The translations under genes were made by a program, and so were the position numbers. Below the pieces are notes generated by a model. That model saw only the letters and a list, made by a program, of their open reading frames with translations. It was not told the DNA's origin and made no database searches. Shown here piece by piece: positions 1 through 7,915 of a DNA stretch of 64,000 nucleotides (positions are counted from its first letter, which is position 1; each line of letters starts with the position of its first letter). This DNA is from Rahnella bruchi (GTDB taxonomy: Bacteria > Pseudomonadota > Gammaproteobacteria > Enterobacterales > Enterobacteriaceae), in the NCBI RefSeq assembly GCF_003614975.1, contig NZ_QZWI01000002.1:62001-126000 (forward strand), given 5' to 3'.

Positions 1-1085
1 TGCCCCTGATAATCGAAGAAACCGTAGTGAGTATTAATACCGACTAAGAATTCCGGCGTAATTTGATATCCGACATCCAGAGATAAGGTTTTTTCTTCGT
101 CGCGCATATAATCCAGACCGGCGGTGGTCATTGAATTAAAAGTACCACGGGAGTTTTTACTCATATGGCGTGGATACATACCAATACCGCCCTCTTTATT
201 GGCATCGGTATAAGCGAAACCGCCTTTTGTTGTCCAGCCATTATATTTCCATGTCATATCTGTGGCGTAATGATTGGCATGACTATCAAAATCTTGTTTA
301 CTGTTGGACATGCTGTCCCATTTTTCCAGCGCTTCAGTGAGATAAATTTGTACGCCGTAGGAAATAGCCTTATTTTGTTTAATATTCAGCTCAATCCCGT
401 TTCTGCGCAGATAATCTTCGCTTTCGCCATAGAAATATAACGCAGTCAGATAATCATTTTTAAACTGGAAGTCACCGGTATAAATTGAATTAATGGATTT
501 TGAGTCATTGGTCATAAAGTCGACTTTATCCGGCGAATCACGATTCAGTGATTTGGTCACATACGCCAGACGTAAACGGTAGTCATCATAGGACAAATCA
601 CCGCTCCAGCCGTTGTAGGTATTAGGCGCGGCGCGCATTGATGTGGTCAGAACGCCGAGTTTGATCAGTTTCCATCCGCCGTAAAGATTACCGTTGACGC
701 CTGACTCTGAGAATTTCATTTTGCCAAAAAGTTGCCCGACTTTATTAAACCCTTTGGATTTTCCGTCGTCGTTATACAATATCCCTCTCGATGCAAAATT
801 CTCCGCTGCTGCCAGTTTGATGACACCATAATAAGAAGAATCCACGCCGATAAAATCCCCCAGATAGCCTGATTTATAATCCAGCGCCAATCCCTGCCCC
901 CAGGCCGAGTGAACGGTACGGTCACCCGTTTCACCTTCATCGAGATACTTCCAGATATTATGCGTACCGAATTCTAATGAGCTGCCTTTAATAAAATCGC
1001 TGTCGGCCAGAGAGTCAATTCCAGCGAATGCCATTACCGGTGTTCCCAAAAGTACGGCGGTGAGTATCAGTGTGTGCTTTTCCAT
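1..1085 (-). CDS. OprD-family outer membrane porin, C-terminus outside the window
   Basis: About 361 codons are visible and the frame runs open off the left edge, so the protein is incomplete. It starts with a typical signal peptide (MEKHTLILTAVLLG, probable cleavage after AFA at residue 21). After that come alternating amphipathic stretches rich in Tyr, Gly and Asp, as in outer membrane beta-barrels. The N-terminal part (SSLEFGTHNIWKY, then a region where Gly-Tyr-Leu-Gly-Asp precedes IGVDSSYYGVIKL) resembles OprD/chitoporin-type substrate-specific porins rather than OmpC/F or LamB. The family moves small sugars or other solutes passively across the outer membrane. The gene is preceded by a BglG-type antitermination leader, so the likely substrate is a beta-glucoside or oligosaccharide; that is inference. 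It is the first gene of its transcription unit, and partner genes would lie to the left of the window. Confidence 0.8.
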   Translation of the reverse strand, partial: MEKHTLILTAVLLGTPVMAFAGIDSLADSDFIKGSSLEFGTHNIWKYLDEGETGDRTVHSAWGQGLALDYKSGYLGDFIGVDSSYYGVIKLAAAENFASRGILYNDDGKSKGFNKVGQLFGKMKFSESGVNGNLYGGWKLIKLGVLTTSMRAAPNTYNGWSGDLSYDDYRLRLAYVTKSLNRDSPDKVDFMTNDSKSINSIYTGDFQFKNDYLTALYFYGESEDYLRRNGIELNIKQNKAISYGVQIYLTEALEKWDSMSNSKQDFDSHANHYATDMTWKYNGWTTKGGFAYTDANKEGGIGMYPRHMSKNSRGTFNSMTTAGLDYMRDEEKTLSLDVGYQITPEFLVGINTHYGFFDYQG

Positions 1086-1102
1086 AGCCTGTCATCTCAA
1101 AA

Positions 1103-1121
1103 TCATGACCTGAAGTCATGA
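1103..1121. repeat. Inverted repeat in the porin leader
   Basis: TCATGAC and GTCATGA form 7-bp arms around a 5-nt centre, 18 nt upstream of the porin ATG and downstream of the leader terminator. It could be a hairpin in the mRNA leader or an operator. No factor can be named from sequence. Confidence 0.4.
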
Positions 1122-1149
1122 GAAATTTCATCGCGCATGTCTTACAGGC

Positions 1150-1201
1150 AAAAAAAAACCTGAACAAAAATTCCACGAGGCGCGGGAAATTTCTGTTCAG
1201 G
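1150..1201 (-). terminator. Intrinsic terminator inside the porin leader
   Basis: Read on the minus strand, a 5' arm of 17 nt (1201-1185, starting CCTGAACAG) pairs with a 16-nt arm (1174-1159, ending TTGTTCAGG), with one bulge, around a GC-rich loop. Nine T residues follow (1158-1150). It lies 65 nt upstream of the porin start and about 28 nt into the predicted transcript, so it should end transcription before the gene unless prevented. It could also stop any read-through from rlmC. Confidence 0.85.
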
Positions 1202-1228
1202 TTTTGCCTGCGAATGCAGTAACAATCC
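1200..1228 (-). promoter_or_regulatory. BglG/LicT-type ribonucleic antiterminator (RAT)
   Basis: The 29-nt minus-strand sequence begins GGATTGTTACTGC and ends GCAGGCAAAACC. This is the RAT that BglG-family antiterminator proteins bind in E. coli bgl leaders; I recognise it from memory of that leader. Its 3' end overlaps the first two bases of the 5' terminator arm, the diagnostic arrangement: the RAT hairpin and the terminator cannot form together. A PTS-regulated BglG-family protein, not encoded in this window, should therefore switch the porin on when its sugar is present. Confidence 0.88.
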
Positions 1229-1235
1229 GCTGGGG

Positions 1236-1317
1236 AATATAGCGAATTTGGAAAAGTAAAAACAAGATACCGGCATCACTTTTCAAACTAAAATAGCGAT
1301 TTGTGAACTCAGTCACT
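1236..1317 (-). promoter_or_regulatory. Putative porin promoter with CRP-type site
   Basis: On the minus strand TTGTTT (1265-1260) and TATATT (1241-1236) are separated by 18 nt, a plausible sigma-70 promoter that would start transcription near 1230, just ahead of the RAT. Upstream, AGTGA-N6-TCACA (1317-1302) matches 9 of 10 bases of the CRP half-site consensus. Its centre is about 80 nt upstream of the predicted start. A perfect palindrome TTCAAAT-AG-ATTTGAA lies further up at 1322-1337. Confidence 0.55.
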
Positions 1318-1408
1318 CCCGTTCAAATAGATTTGAATCTCATTTGTCTGAGAAAATTACCCGTTCTTGTGAATCTTTCCACTGATTAGCAGCGCTATAT
1401 TAATGGTA

Positions 1409-2539
1409 TTACTGTCTTTTTAATAACGCCATCACTTCATAATGCGCGGTATGCGGGAACATATCAAAAAGCTGTACGCGTTCAATCTGATATTCCGGCA
1501 GCAATGTCAGGTCTTTAGCCATCGTCTGCGCGTTGCAGCTGGAATAAAGGATCGTGGAAGGTGCCATGCGCCCCAGATATTCACACAATGTTTTACCGAT
1601 GCCACGCCGGGGCGGATTCACCAGCACCAGATCGGGTACCTCGCCTTTGCCGGTCGCGAAACCCGTGGAATCCAGCGCCTGAAAATCGACGTTTTGCAGC
1701 CCCAGCCTGGCGGCTGATTCTTTTGCACAGTCAATGGCTTCTGCGCTGATTTCAATCCCGGTCAGTTTCATTTGCGGCGTGGCGCAGTGCAGACCAAAAC
1801 CGCCGACGCCGCAGAATAAATCCCACATGCTGGTGATATCACCGCTCGCCCTCACCCAGTCGCGCGCCGTGGCATAAAGCTTTTCAGCCACCACCGGGTT
1901 GGTCTGGAAAAAGCTCTGCGGGCGGATAAACAGCGGCACATGGTTAAAGTCTTCTTCCAGACGTTGTACGTCTGTCAGCGCAATTTCAGTGTCGCCCTCG
2001 AGGATCGCCATATGCACCGGCTGAATGTTGGCGGAAATCACCTTCAGCTGCGGCAACTGCTGTTGCAGCCACGGCAGCGCGGCGCGCAGTTGCGCCAGTT
2101 TGGTTTCCGAGCGTAATACGAAGCGCAGCATCATTCCGCCCGCTTTCCGGCTTTCGGTCAGCAACAGAAACTTAAGCTCACCGCGTTTACGCGCCACGTT
2201 GTAAGGCGTCAGTCCGGCGCGGGCAATAAAAGTTTTCAGGACTGAAAATACCGCGGGGAAACTGGCCGGATACAGCGGGCACTCGCATAAATCGACCTGT
2301 GTGCCGTCACGGTGCAACATGCCGAGCAGCGGACGCTCCACGCTGCCGCTGACCACCATTTTGGCTTTATTGCGAAAGGCACTTTCCTCGCCGGTGACCG
2401 GTTCACACCATTCACCCACCGGCAATTCTGACAGCAAATCAGTGAGATCCTGCTGCTTGTCGGCTAATTGTTGTGAATACGGTTTGTCGAGCCACTGGCA
2501 AGAACGGCAGGTTCCTGCGGTGTAAAGTGCGCAATGCAT
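1409..2539 (-). CDS. rlmC: 23S rRNA (uracil-747 C5)-methyltransferase RlmC
   Basis: The 376-residue product uses S-adenosylmethionine to make m5U747 in 23S rRNA; E. coli RlmC (RumB) is 375 residues. The N-terminus [14 protein letters not shown] carries the cysteines that, with one near residue 87 ([10 protein letters not shown]), hold the family's 4Fe-4S cluster. The SAM domain shows [13 protein letters not shown]. The catalytic region has NPPRRG and SSCNAQT, whose cysteine is the nucleophile. Sequence follows the E. coli protein almost end to end. The gene lies downstream of ybjO, as in E. coli, with an 84-nt gap. The ATG has no strong Shine-Dalgarno. Downstream, 323 nt of non-coding DNA holds the porin control region. 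Confidence 0.96.
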   Translation of the reverse strand: MHCALYTAGTCRSCQWLDKPYSQQLADKQQDLTDLLSELPVGEWCEPVTGEESAFRNKAKMVVSGSVERPLLGMLHRDGTQVDLCECPLYPASFPAVFSVLKTFIARAGLTPYNVARKRGELKFLLLTESRKAGGMMLRFVLRSETKLAQLRAALPWLQQQLPQLKVISANIQPVHMAILEGDTEIALTDVQRLEEDFNHVPLFIRPQSFFQTNPVVAEKLYATARDWVRASGDITSMWDLFCGVGGFGLHCATPQMKLTGIEISAEAIDCAKESAARLGLQNVDFQALDSTGFATGKGEVPDLVLVNPPRRGIGKTLCEYLGRMAPSTILYSSCNAQTMAKDLTLLPEYQIERVQLFDMFPHTAHYEVMALLKRQ

Positions 2540-2623
2540 GAAAAAGTCCGGTCAGTGAGTGCGGTAAAAAAACTGGCGCGCAGTTTACCACTGCGCGACG
2601 GGAAAGGCTCATTTACGCTCTGG

Positions 2624-3070
2624 CTATTTGTTGCGGGAGAAATATTTGCGGCTGCTGGCAGGCGCATATAACAGTAGCAGCATCAAGATATCGGGGATTT
2701 TTTGCATCAGCAGCGCGTAAAGAAATTCGCTCTGTGTTTCGACGTTAAAACGAAAGATGCGCGGCCCGAACCAGTCAAACGACGCCAGCAACATGTAACC
2801 GACCACAATCACCTGACAACCGATAAATGCCCGACGCCCCCAGCGGCGGCCACGCATCATGGCAAATGCGGCGCGACATTCGACCAGCACAATCAGCAGA
2901 CTGGCCAGCATGATGAAACAGTTCAGCCAGGATCCTGCACTGACCTCGATAAAGCTCATCAGCCCTGAAAAACCCATGGCATCGAACAGTAAAATGAATT
3001 CGAGTAAGCGTGTCGCGACAATCGCCGACGCACCGATCATAACGGGAACAGGGATAAAGGCCAGTTTCAT
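2624..3070 (-). CDS. ybjO: YbjO-like inner membrane protein (DUF2593)
   Basis: A 148-residue hydrophobic protein with about four membrane segments: residues near 6-28, 45-62 (WLNCFIMLASLLIVLV), 75-98 and 115-140. It matches the family and the position of E. coli ybjO between potI and rlmC. Function is unknown in the family. I place the start at 3070 because AAAGGATTT sits directly ahead of this ATG. An in-frame ATG at 3091 would add seven residues but has no ribosome site and abuts the 3' arm of the hairpin at 3099-3121. Its location after the putrescine operon suggests occasional co-transcription with pot genes. Confidence 0.8.
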   Translation of the reverse strand: MKLAFIPVPVMIGASAIVATRLLEFILLFDAMGFSGLMSFIEVSAGSWLNCFIMLASLLIVLVECRAAFAMMRGRRWGRRAFIGCQVIVVGYMLLASFDWFGPRIFRFNVETQSEFLYALLMQKIPDILMLLLLYAPASSRKYFSRNK

Positions 3071-3098
3071 AAATCCTTTTGGGCTCTCCATTTACATT

Positions 3099-3121
3099 CA
3101 GGGCGGAAACAATCCGCCCTG
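3099..3121 (-). terminator. Hairpin after potI
   Basis: CAGGGCGGA and TCCGCCCTG are perfect 9-bp arms around a 5-nt loop, 17 nt past the potI stop. There is no T-run, so this may be a 3'-end stabilising or partial terminator structure between the pot operon and ybjO. Confidence 0.6.
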
Positions 3122-3137
3122 AAAATTATCTTAAAAT

Positions 3138-3983
3138 TTAAGCACGCTGAGCGCGCTGTATTTCTTTTCGTCTTTGCTTCTCGGCTCTGGACATAAACCA
3201 CCAGGCAATCATGCCAATGATACCGACCACCAGCAAGATGAGCGTCGCCAGTGCGTTGATTTCCGGATTAACCCCCATACGCACGCTGGCAAATACCAGC
3301 ATAGGTAAAGTGGTCGAGCCCGGACCGGCGACAAAACTGGCAATCACCAGATCGTCGAGAGACAACGTAAACGCCAGCAGCCAGCCGGAGATCAGCGCCG
3401 GTAAAATCATCGGCAGCGTGATGATAAAGAACACCTTCAATGGCGCGGCTCCTAAATCCATCGCCGCTTCTTCAATCGACCGGTCCAGTTCACGTAGGCG
3501 CGCAGAGACCACCACCGCCACGTAGGCGCTGCAAAACGTTACGTGCGCCAGCCAGATGGTGAACATACCGCGTTCCGCTGGCCAGCCAAACGCGTGCCCC
3601 ATCGCCACAAACAGCAATAACAGCGCCAGACCGGTGATGACATCAGGCATAACCAGCGGCGCGGTCAGCATAAAAGCAAAACCGGTTGAACCGCGAAAAC
3701 GCTGAAAACGCACCATCACGACCGCCGCCAGTGTACCGACAATCACCGCCATCGTGGCGGCGGCAGTGGCAATAGTCAGACTCGTACCGACCGCGCTTAT
3801 CATCGCGGAATCGTGAAAAAGCTGAGTATACCAGCGGGTGGACCAGCCAGCCCAGACCGTTACCAGCTTCGAGCTGTTAAACGAGTAAATAACCAACATC
3901 AGCATCGGGGCGTACAAAAACGTAAAGCCGAGCACCAGAATAAAAATTCGCCACGGCGAACGGACAACCGGTAACTGATTCAT
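3138..3983 (-). CDS. potI: Putrescine ABC transporter permease PotI
   Basis: One of the two membrane permeases of the PotFGHI putrescine importer, 281 residues, the same length as E. coli PotI. It has six predicted transmembrane helices. The EAA loop, through which permeases contact the ATPase, reads EEAAMDLGAAPLKVFFIITLP near residue 190. The reading frame extends upstream into potH, but MNQLPVV at 3983 is the family start and overlaps the potH stop in an ATGA arrangement, which implies translational coupling. It is the last gene of potFGHI here and is followed by a hairpin. Confidence 0.95.
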   Translation of the reverse strand: MNQLPVVRSPWRIFILVLGFTFLYAPMLMLVIYSFNSSKLVTVWAGWSTRWYTQLFHDSAMISAVGTSLTIATAAATMAVIVGTLAAVVMVRFQRFRGSTGFAFMLTAPLVMPDVITGLALLLLFVAMGHAFGWPAERGMFTIWLAHVTFCSAYVAVVVSARLRELDRSIEEAAMDLGAAPLKVFFIITLPMILPALISGWLLAFTLSLDDLVIASFVAGPGSTTLPMLVFASVRMGVNPEINALATLILLVVGIIGMIAWWFMSRAEKQRRKEIQRAQRA

Positions 3984-4933
3984 TCTTTGTCTCCCAGCTC
4001 TTTGTTTTGGTATTTCTGGAACCACAGGATTGGCATGATCAGCAGCAATAACATGACCACTGCCACCGCTGAAGCCACCGGCCAGTCGCGGTTGTTGAAG
4101 AATTCCTGCCACAGAACACGACCAATCATATTGCTGTCCGGCCCGCCGAGCAGTTCAGGGATCACGTATTCCCCTACCGCCGGAATAAAGACCAGCATCG
4201 AACCGGCAATAATCCCGCCTTTGGTCAGCGGCATAATCACTTTGAAGAAGGTTTTCATCGGACGCGCACCGAGATCCTGCGCCGCTTCTACCAGCGAGTA
4301 ATCCATGCGGGTCAGCGCGGTATAAATCGGCAACACCATAAACGGCAGATATGAATACACAATGCCGATATAGACCGCCAGATTGGTGTGCAAAATCACC
4401 AGCGGCTGGTCGATAACATGCAACCAGAGCAGCACGTTATTGAGCACGCCGTTATCTTTGAGGATGCCAATCCAGGCGTAAACGCGGATCAGGAATGACG
4501 TCCAGGAAGGCAAAATCACCAGCAGCAAAAGGATATTACGCGTCGAGGTCCGGCTGTGTGCCACCGCCCATGCCAGCGGATAACCAATCAGCAGGCACAG
4601 CACGGTGGAAATCGCCGCCACTTCCAGCGATTGCAGATAGGCATCGATATACAGCGGATCCTGCGTCAGCCCGATGTAGTTAGCGATGTTAAGCGCGATA
4701 TCCAGCATGCCGTCTGACCAGGTGACCAGATCGGTATACGGCGGAATAGCCCGCGCCATTTCTGCAAAACTGATTTTGAATACAATCAGGAATGGCAGTA
4801 AAAACAGCAGCAGGAACCACACCAGCGGCAGCAGAATAACCAGTTTGCGGCCATGACGTTGTTGCAAACGACCGGTGAAAGCGTTGAATCCGCCCGGAGG
4901 TTTACTGCCCGGCACTTCGGAGATTACAGACAT
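3980..4933 (-). CDS. potH: Putrescine ABC transporter permease PotH
   Basis: The second inner-membrane permease of the putrescine importer, 317 residues from the chosen start, exactly the E. coli PotH length. Strong family stretches include SKPPGGF at the N-terminus, FLLPFLIVFKISFAEMARAIPPYT and the EAA loop VEAAQDLGARPMKTFFKVIMP. An in-frame ATG lies six bases further up at 4939, but AGGGGG is only properly spaced from the ATG at 4933. The stop codon overlaps the potI start, and potG ends 6 bp upstream of the upper ATG, so G, H and I form one tight unit. Confidence 0.95.
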   Translation of the reverse strand: MSVISEVPGSKPPGGFNAFTGRLQQRHGRKLVILLPLVWFLLLFLLPFLIVFKISFAEMARAIPPYTDLVTWSDGMLDIALNIANYIGLTQDPLYIDAYLQSLEVAAISTVLCLLIGYPLAWAVAHSRTSTRNILLLLVILPSWTSFLIRVYAWIGILKDNGVLNNVLLWLHVIDQPLVILHTNLAVYIGIVYSYLPFMVLPIYTALTRMDYSLVEAAQDLGARPMKTFFKVIMPLTKGGIIAGSMLVFIPAVGEYVIPELLGGPDSNMIGRVLWQEFFNNRDWPVASAVAVVMLLLLIMPILWFQKYQNKELGDKE

Positions 4934-4945
4934 TTTCATCCCCCT

Positions 4946-6079
4946 TTAAACAGTCAGCACGACGCAGCTGTCGGCTTCCCAGCACAGACGCACTTCGTCA
5001 CCCCAGGTCGGCATCCCTTTACGGAAACGGTGGCCGTTTTGCAATTGCGCAGTGATCATCTGCCCGCTGTGCAGCCGGACGTGATAAATCGACAAGTCGC
5101 CGAGATACGCGATATTGACCACTTCACCGACAGCAAAGTTACAACCGTCTTCCGGCACCTGTTCGCACAGCATGATTTTTTCCGGGCGCAGCGCGACAAA
5201 AACGGGTACGCCATCGACCACGGAGACATCCGGATCCACTTTCAACGGATGAACCAGACCCGGCGATGTCAGGACCAGCGCATCATCCAGACGCTCTTTC
5301 AGCACGCCTTCGAAAACATTTACGGAGCCGATAAATTCGGCGCTGAAACGGCTGGTCGGGTGCTCATAGATCTCTTCCGGCTCACCGATCTGCACGAATT
5401 TGCCACGGTTCATGATGGCGATACGCCCGGCCATGGTCATGGCTTCTTCCTGATCGTGCGTGACCATGACGCAGGTCGCGCCAACGCGCTCAAGAATATC
5501 CACCACTTCCAGCTGCATACGGTCACGCAGCTTTTTATCCAGCGCGCCCATCGGTTCATCGAGCAGCAATAATTTTGGTCGTTTCGCCAGACTGCGCGCC
5601 AACGCTACACGCTGACGCTGACCGCCGGAAAGCTGATGCGGCTTACGTTTAGCGAACTCCTGCATGTGAACCAGCGTCAGCATTTCCGCCACGCGGCTTT
5701 TGATTTCTGCCGACGGCAGCTTGTCCTGCTTGAGGCCAAACGCAATATTCTGTTCGACTGTCATGTGCGGGAACAAAGCGTAAGACTGGAACATCATGTT
5801 GATCGGACGCTGATACGGCGGCACCTGCGAAAGATCTACGCCATCCAGCACGATCTGACCCTGCGTGGGCTGTTCGAAACCGGCCAGCATACGCAACAGG
5901 GTCGACTTTCCACAGCCGGACGCGCCGAGCAGTGCGAAAATCTCGCCTTTGTATATGGTCAGGCTCACGTCATCAACGGCGGCCTGGCCATCAAAAGATT
6001 TGGTCAGATTGCGGATTTCCAGTAAAGGCGTGAAACCCTTCTGGGATTTAGGCTGCGGGCGGGGGATAGCGTCGTTCAC
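4946..6079 (-). CDS. potG: Putrescine ABC transporter ATP-binding protein PotG
   Basis: The 377-residue ATPase that powers putrescine import, the same length as E. coli PotG. Walker A is GASGCGKST near residue 54, the signature is LSGGQRQRVALARSLA, Walker B is LLLLDEPMGALD, and the H-loop is MVTHDQEEAMTM. The C-terminal third is a TOBE-type regulatory domain (VALRPEKIMLCE). The start codon is GTG at 6079, matching the E. coli N-terminus MNDAIPRPQ. The gene is separated from potF by 267 nt holding a terminator-like hairpin and an ERIC element, so the binding protein and the membrane complex may be expressed at different levels. Confidence 0.95.
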   Translation of the reverse strand: MNDAIPRPQPKSQKGFTPLLEIRNLTKSFDGQAAVDDVSLTIYKGEIFALLGASGCGKSTLLRMLAGFEQPTQGQIVLDGVDLSQVPPYQRPINMMFQSYALFPHMTVEQNIAFGLKQDKLPSAEIKSRVAEMLTLVHMQEFAKRKPHQLSGGQRQRVALARSLAKRPKLLLLDEPMGALDKKLRDRMQLEVVDILERVGATCVMVTHDQEEAMTMAGRIAIMNRGKFVQIGEPEEIYEHPTSRFSAEFIGSVNVFEGVLKERLDDALVLTSPGLVHPLKVDPDVSVVDGVPVFVALRPEKIMLCEQVPEDGCNFAVGEVVNIAYLGDLSIYHVRLHSGQMITAQLQNGHRFRKGMPTWGDEVRLCWEADSCVVLTV

Positions 6080-6182
6080 TCAGAGAAATCTCCGGTATCA
6101 GAATAAAGCGGTTCAAATAAGCATAACAGTCAGGGGGAAAAGTGCCTGATCTGTATGCCCAAAATACGGCCGGAAGTAAAAC

Positions 6183-6219
6183 GTCAGCGGCCCCGCCATG
6201 ATTCTGCGGAGCCGCTAAC
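6183..6219 (-). terminator. Terminator-like hairpin between potF and potG
   Basis: GTTAGCGGC and GTCAGCGGC-class arms (6219-6211 with 6191-6183) extend with CCGC/GCGG inside and are followed on the minus strand by GTTTTACTT. It probably cuts transcription after potF, leaving more binding-protein mRNA than transporter mRNA. Confidence 0.6.
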
Positions 6220-6228
6220 GATTGAACC

Positions 6229-6346
6229 CTAAATAATTCGAGTTACAGGAAGGCGGCAAGTGAGCGAATCCCGATGAGCTTACACAAGTAAGTGATTCGG
6301 GTGAGCGAACGCAGCCAACGCATCTGTAGCTTGAAGTATGACGGGT
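6229..6346. repeat. ERIC element in the potF-potG gap
   Basis: The core GAGCTTACACAAGTAAGTGA followed by TTCGGGTGAGCGAACGCAGCC matches the ERIC core that I know from ERIC-PCR primers. The ends (AATTCGAGTTACAGGAAGG and CTGTAGCTTGAAGTATGACGGG) are complementary, giving the usual imperfect palindrome. At about 118 bp it is near full length (127 bp). One end touches the potF stop codon. It would be transcribed as a long hairpin inside the operon. Confidence 0.88.
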
Positions 6347-7456
6347 TTATTTGCCGGTCTTAACCTTGGTCCACGAACGTGTGATCACGCGATCAATCTT
6401 CGGATCCTGAACTTTCAGGGTGAAGAGTTTCGCCTGAACGTCTGCCGGTGGATAAATGCCAGGGTTGTTACGCACATCTTCGTTGACCAGTGGCGTCGCG
6501 GCTTTGTTTCCGCTGGCGTAGTAAACGGTGTTACTGATTTGTGCGATCACTTTCGGTTCCATCAGGTAATTCAGGAACTGATAGGCTTCATCAAGATTTT
6601 TGGCATCAGCAGGAATAGCAAACACGTCGAAGAAGGCCAGCGCCCCTTCTTTAGGAATGCTGTACGCCACGTTCACGCCATTCTTCGCTTCTTTCGCGCG
6701 GTTAGACGCCTGCATCACATCCCCTGCCCAGCCAATCGCCACGCAGATATCACCATTTGCCAGGTCATTGATGTACTGGGATGAGTGGAAATAACGAATA
6801 TTCGGACGCAGTTTCAGCAAAAGATCGTTGGCCGCACCGGTGTAATCGGACGCTTTAGTGCTGTTCGGATCCAGATGCAGATAATTGAGCACGGTGGCGT
6901 AGATTTCAGCAGGTGCATCGAGGAAGGAAACGCCGCAGCTTTTCAGTTTCTCGAGGTTTTCAGGCTTGAGAACTAAATCCCAGCTGTCGACCGGCGCGTC
7001 TTTACCCAGAACTGCTTTCACTTTATCGACGTTATAGCCAATACCGGTGGTCGCCCACAGATAAGGGATAGCGTATTTGTTGCCCGGATCGTGCTGCGCA
7101 ACCATTTTCAGCAGCGCGGGATCCATATTTTTGTAGTTCGGCAGTTTGCTTTTGTCGAGAGGCTGGAAGACGCCTGCCGCCAGCTGACGCTCGAGGAAAC
7201 TGGCCGATGGCACCACCAGATCGAAACCGGTGCTGCCCGCCATCAGTTTGCCTTCCAGCACTTCGTTGGAGTCAAACACGTCGTAAACCACTTTGATGCC
7301 GGTTTCCTTCTGGAAATCAGGCACGGTATTTGGCGCGATATAATCAGACCAGTTATAAATATGCAGCGTTTTTTCTTCCGCAGACGCTGTGACGGACGCA
7401 GCCATAACCAGGCCGGCGACAACACCCGATAACCACTTTTTACGCAGGGTGAACAT
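6347..7456 (-). CDS. potF: Putrescine-binding periplasmic protein PotF
   Basis: A 369-residue solute-binding protein (E. coli PotF is 370) that captures putrescine in the periplasm and delivers it to PotGHI. The signal peptide is MFTLRKKWLSGVVAGLVMAA with cleavage near ASA/EEK. The mature start TLHIYNWSDYIAP is a polyamine-binding family hallmark, and VPSASFLERQL and VAIGWAGDVMQA also match. GGAGG lies 9 nt upstream of the ATG. It is the first gene of potFGHI and is read leftward; the 459-nt region upstream must hold its promoter. Confidence 0.96.
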   Translation of the reverse strand: MFTLRKKWLSGVVAGLVMAASVTASAEEKTLHIYNWSDYIAPNTVPDFQKETGIKVVYDVFDSNEVLEGKLMAGSTGFDLVVPSASFLERQLAAGVFQPLDKSKLPNYKNMDPALLKMVAQHDPGNKYAIPYLWATTGIGYNVDKVKAVLGKDAPVDSWDLVLKPENLEKLKSCGVSFLDAPAEIYATVLNYLHLDPNSTKASDYTGAANDLLLKLRPNIRYFHSSQYINDLANGDICVAIGWAGDVMQASNRAKEAKNGVNVAYSIPKEGALAFFDVFAIPADAKNLDEAYQFLNYLMEPKVIAQISNTVYYASGNKAATPLVNEDVRNNPGIYPPADVQAKLFTLKVQDPKIDRVITRSWTKVKTGK

Positions 7457-7915
7457 CCGTTACTACCTCCAAGACAGGGGAATATAAAATTGAATTTGTA
7501 TCACTGAAATGGATACAAAACCTTTCACACTAAGGCCAACTGCCGTCCACGAATGTGCATAGGCATTCAACGTTGACGCATACGCTGCCTGCGAATTAAC
7601 CGTTTGGTTTTACGACGTAATCACGCTTGATGCAGAGTCAGAAGCATAGCGCCTGCAACCCCTGTGTACCAGCCTCCTGAGGCAAAACCGGCGTTTATCG
7701 ATTAATTATGCAGATTTAGTCTATACCGTCTGGCATTTTGCCTTTTAACAAAGTGAAATATCCGGCAACAATGGCACAATCCCAGCATAACTTATGGCGA
7801 AAGCGAATAAAGGCAGCGGAGCCGCAATAAACACGGCTCGCAGAAAAGGATCTTCAAGGGGGAAAATGTCTTTACAGAAATAACTGCCATCAGGGAAATG
7901 GCAGATGAAACAAAA
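7457..7915 (-). promoter_or_regulatory. potF upstream region with leader inverted repeat
   Basis: A 459-nt non-coding stretch between potF and ybjN. TTGTATC and GATACAA (7496-7518) form 7-bp arms 40 nt before the potF ATG, a possible operator or leader hairpin. Next to ybjN, CTGCCAT/ATGGCAG (7884-7904) with T-rich sequence beyond it on the minus strand could terminate ybjN. I could not place a confident promoter; a search by eye for a sigma-54 GG-N10-GC pattern found none with correct spacing. Confidence 0.4.

Noticed and set aside
4853-5572. Open frame of about 240 codons antisense to potG/potH
   Set aside because: It overlaps two certain genes and its His/Gln/Arg-rich composition is typical of the reverse strand of coding DNA.
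7457-7915. Sigma-54 promoter for potF
   Set aside because: A GG/GC-like pair near 7650 has 12 nt rather than 10 nt between the invariant dinucleotides.
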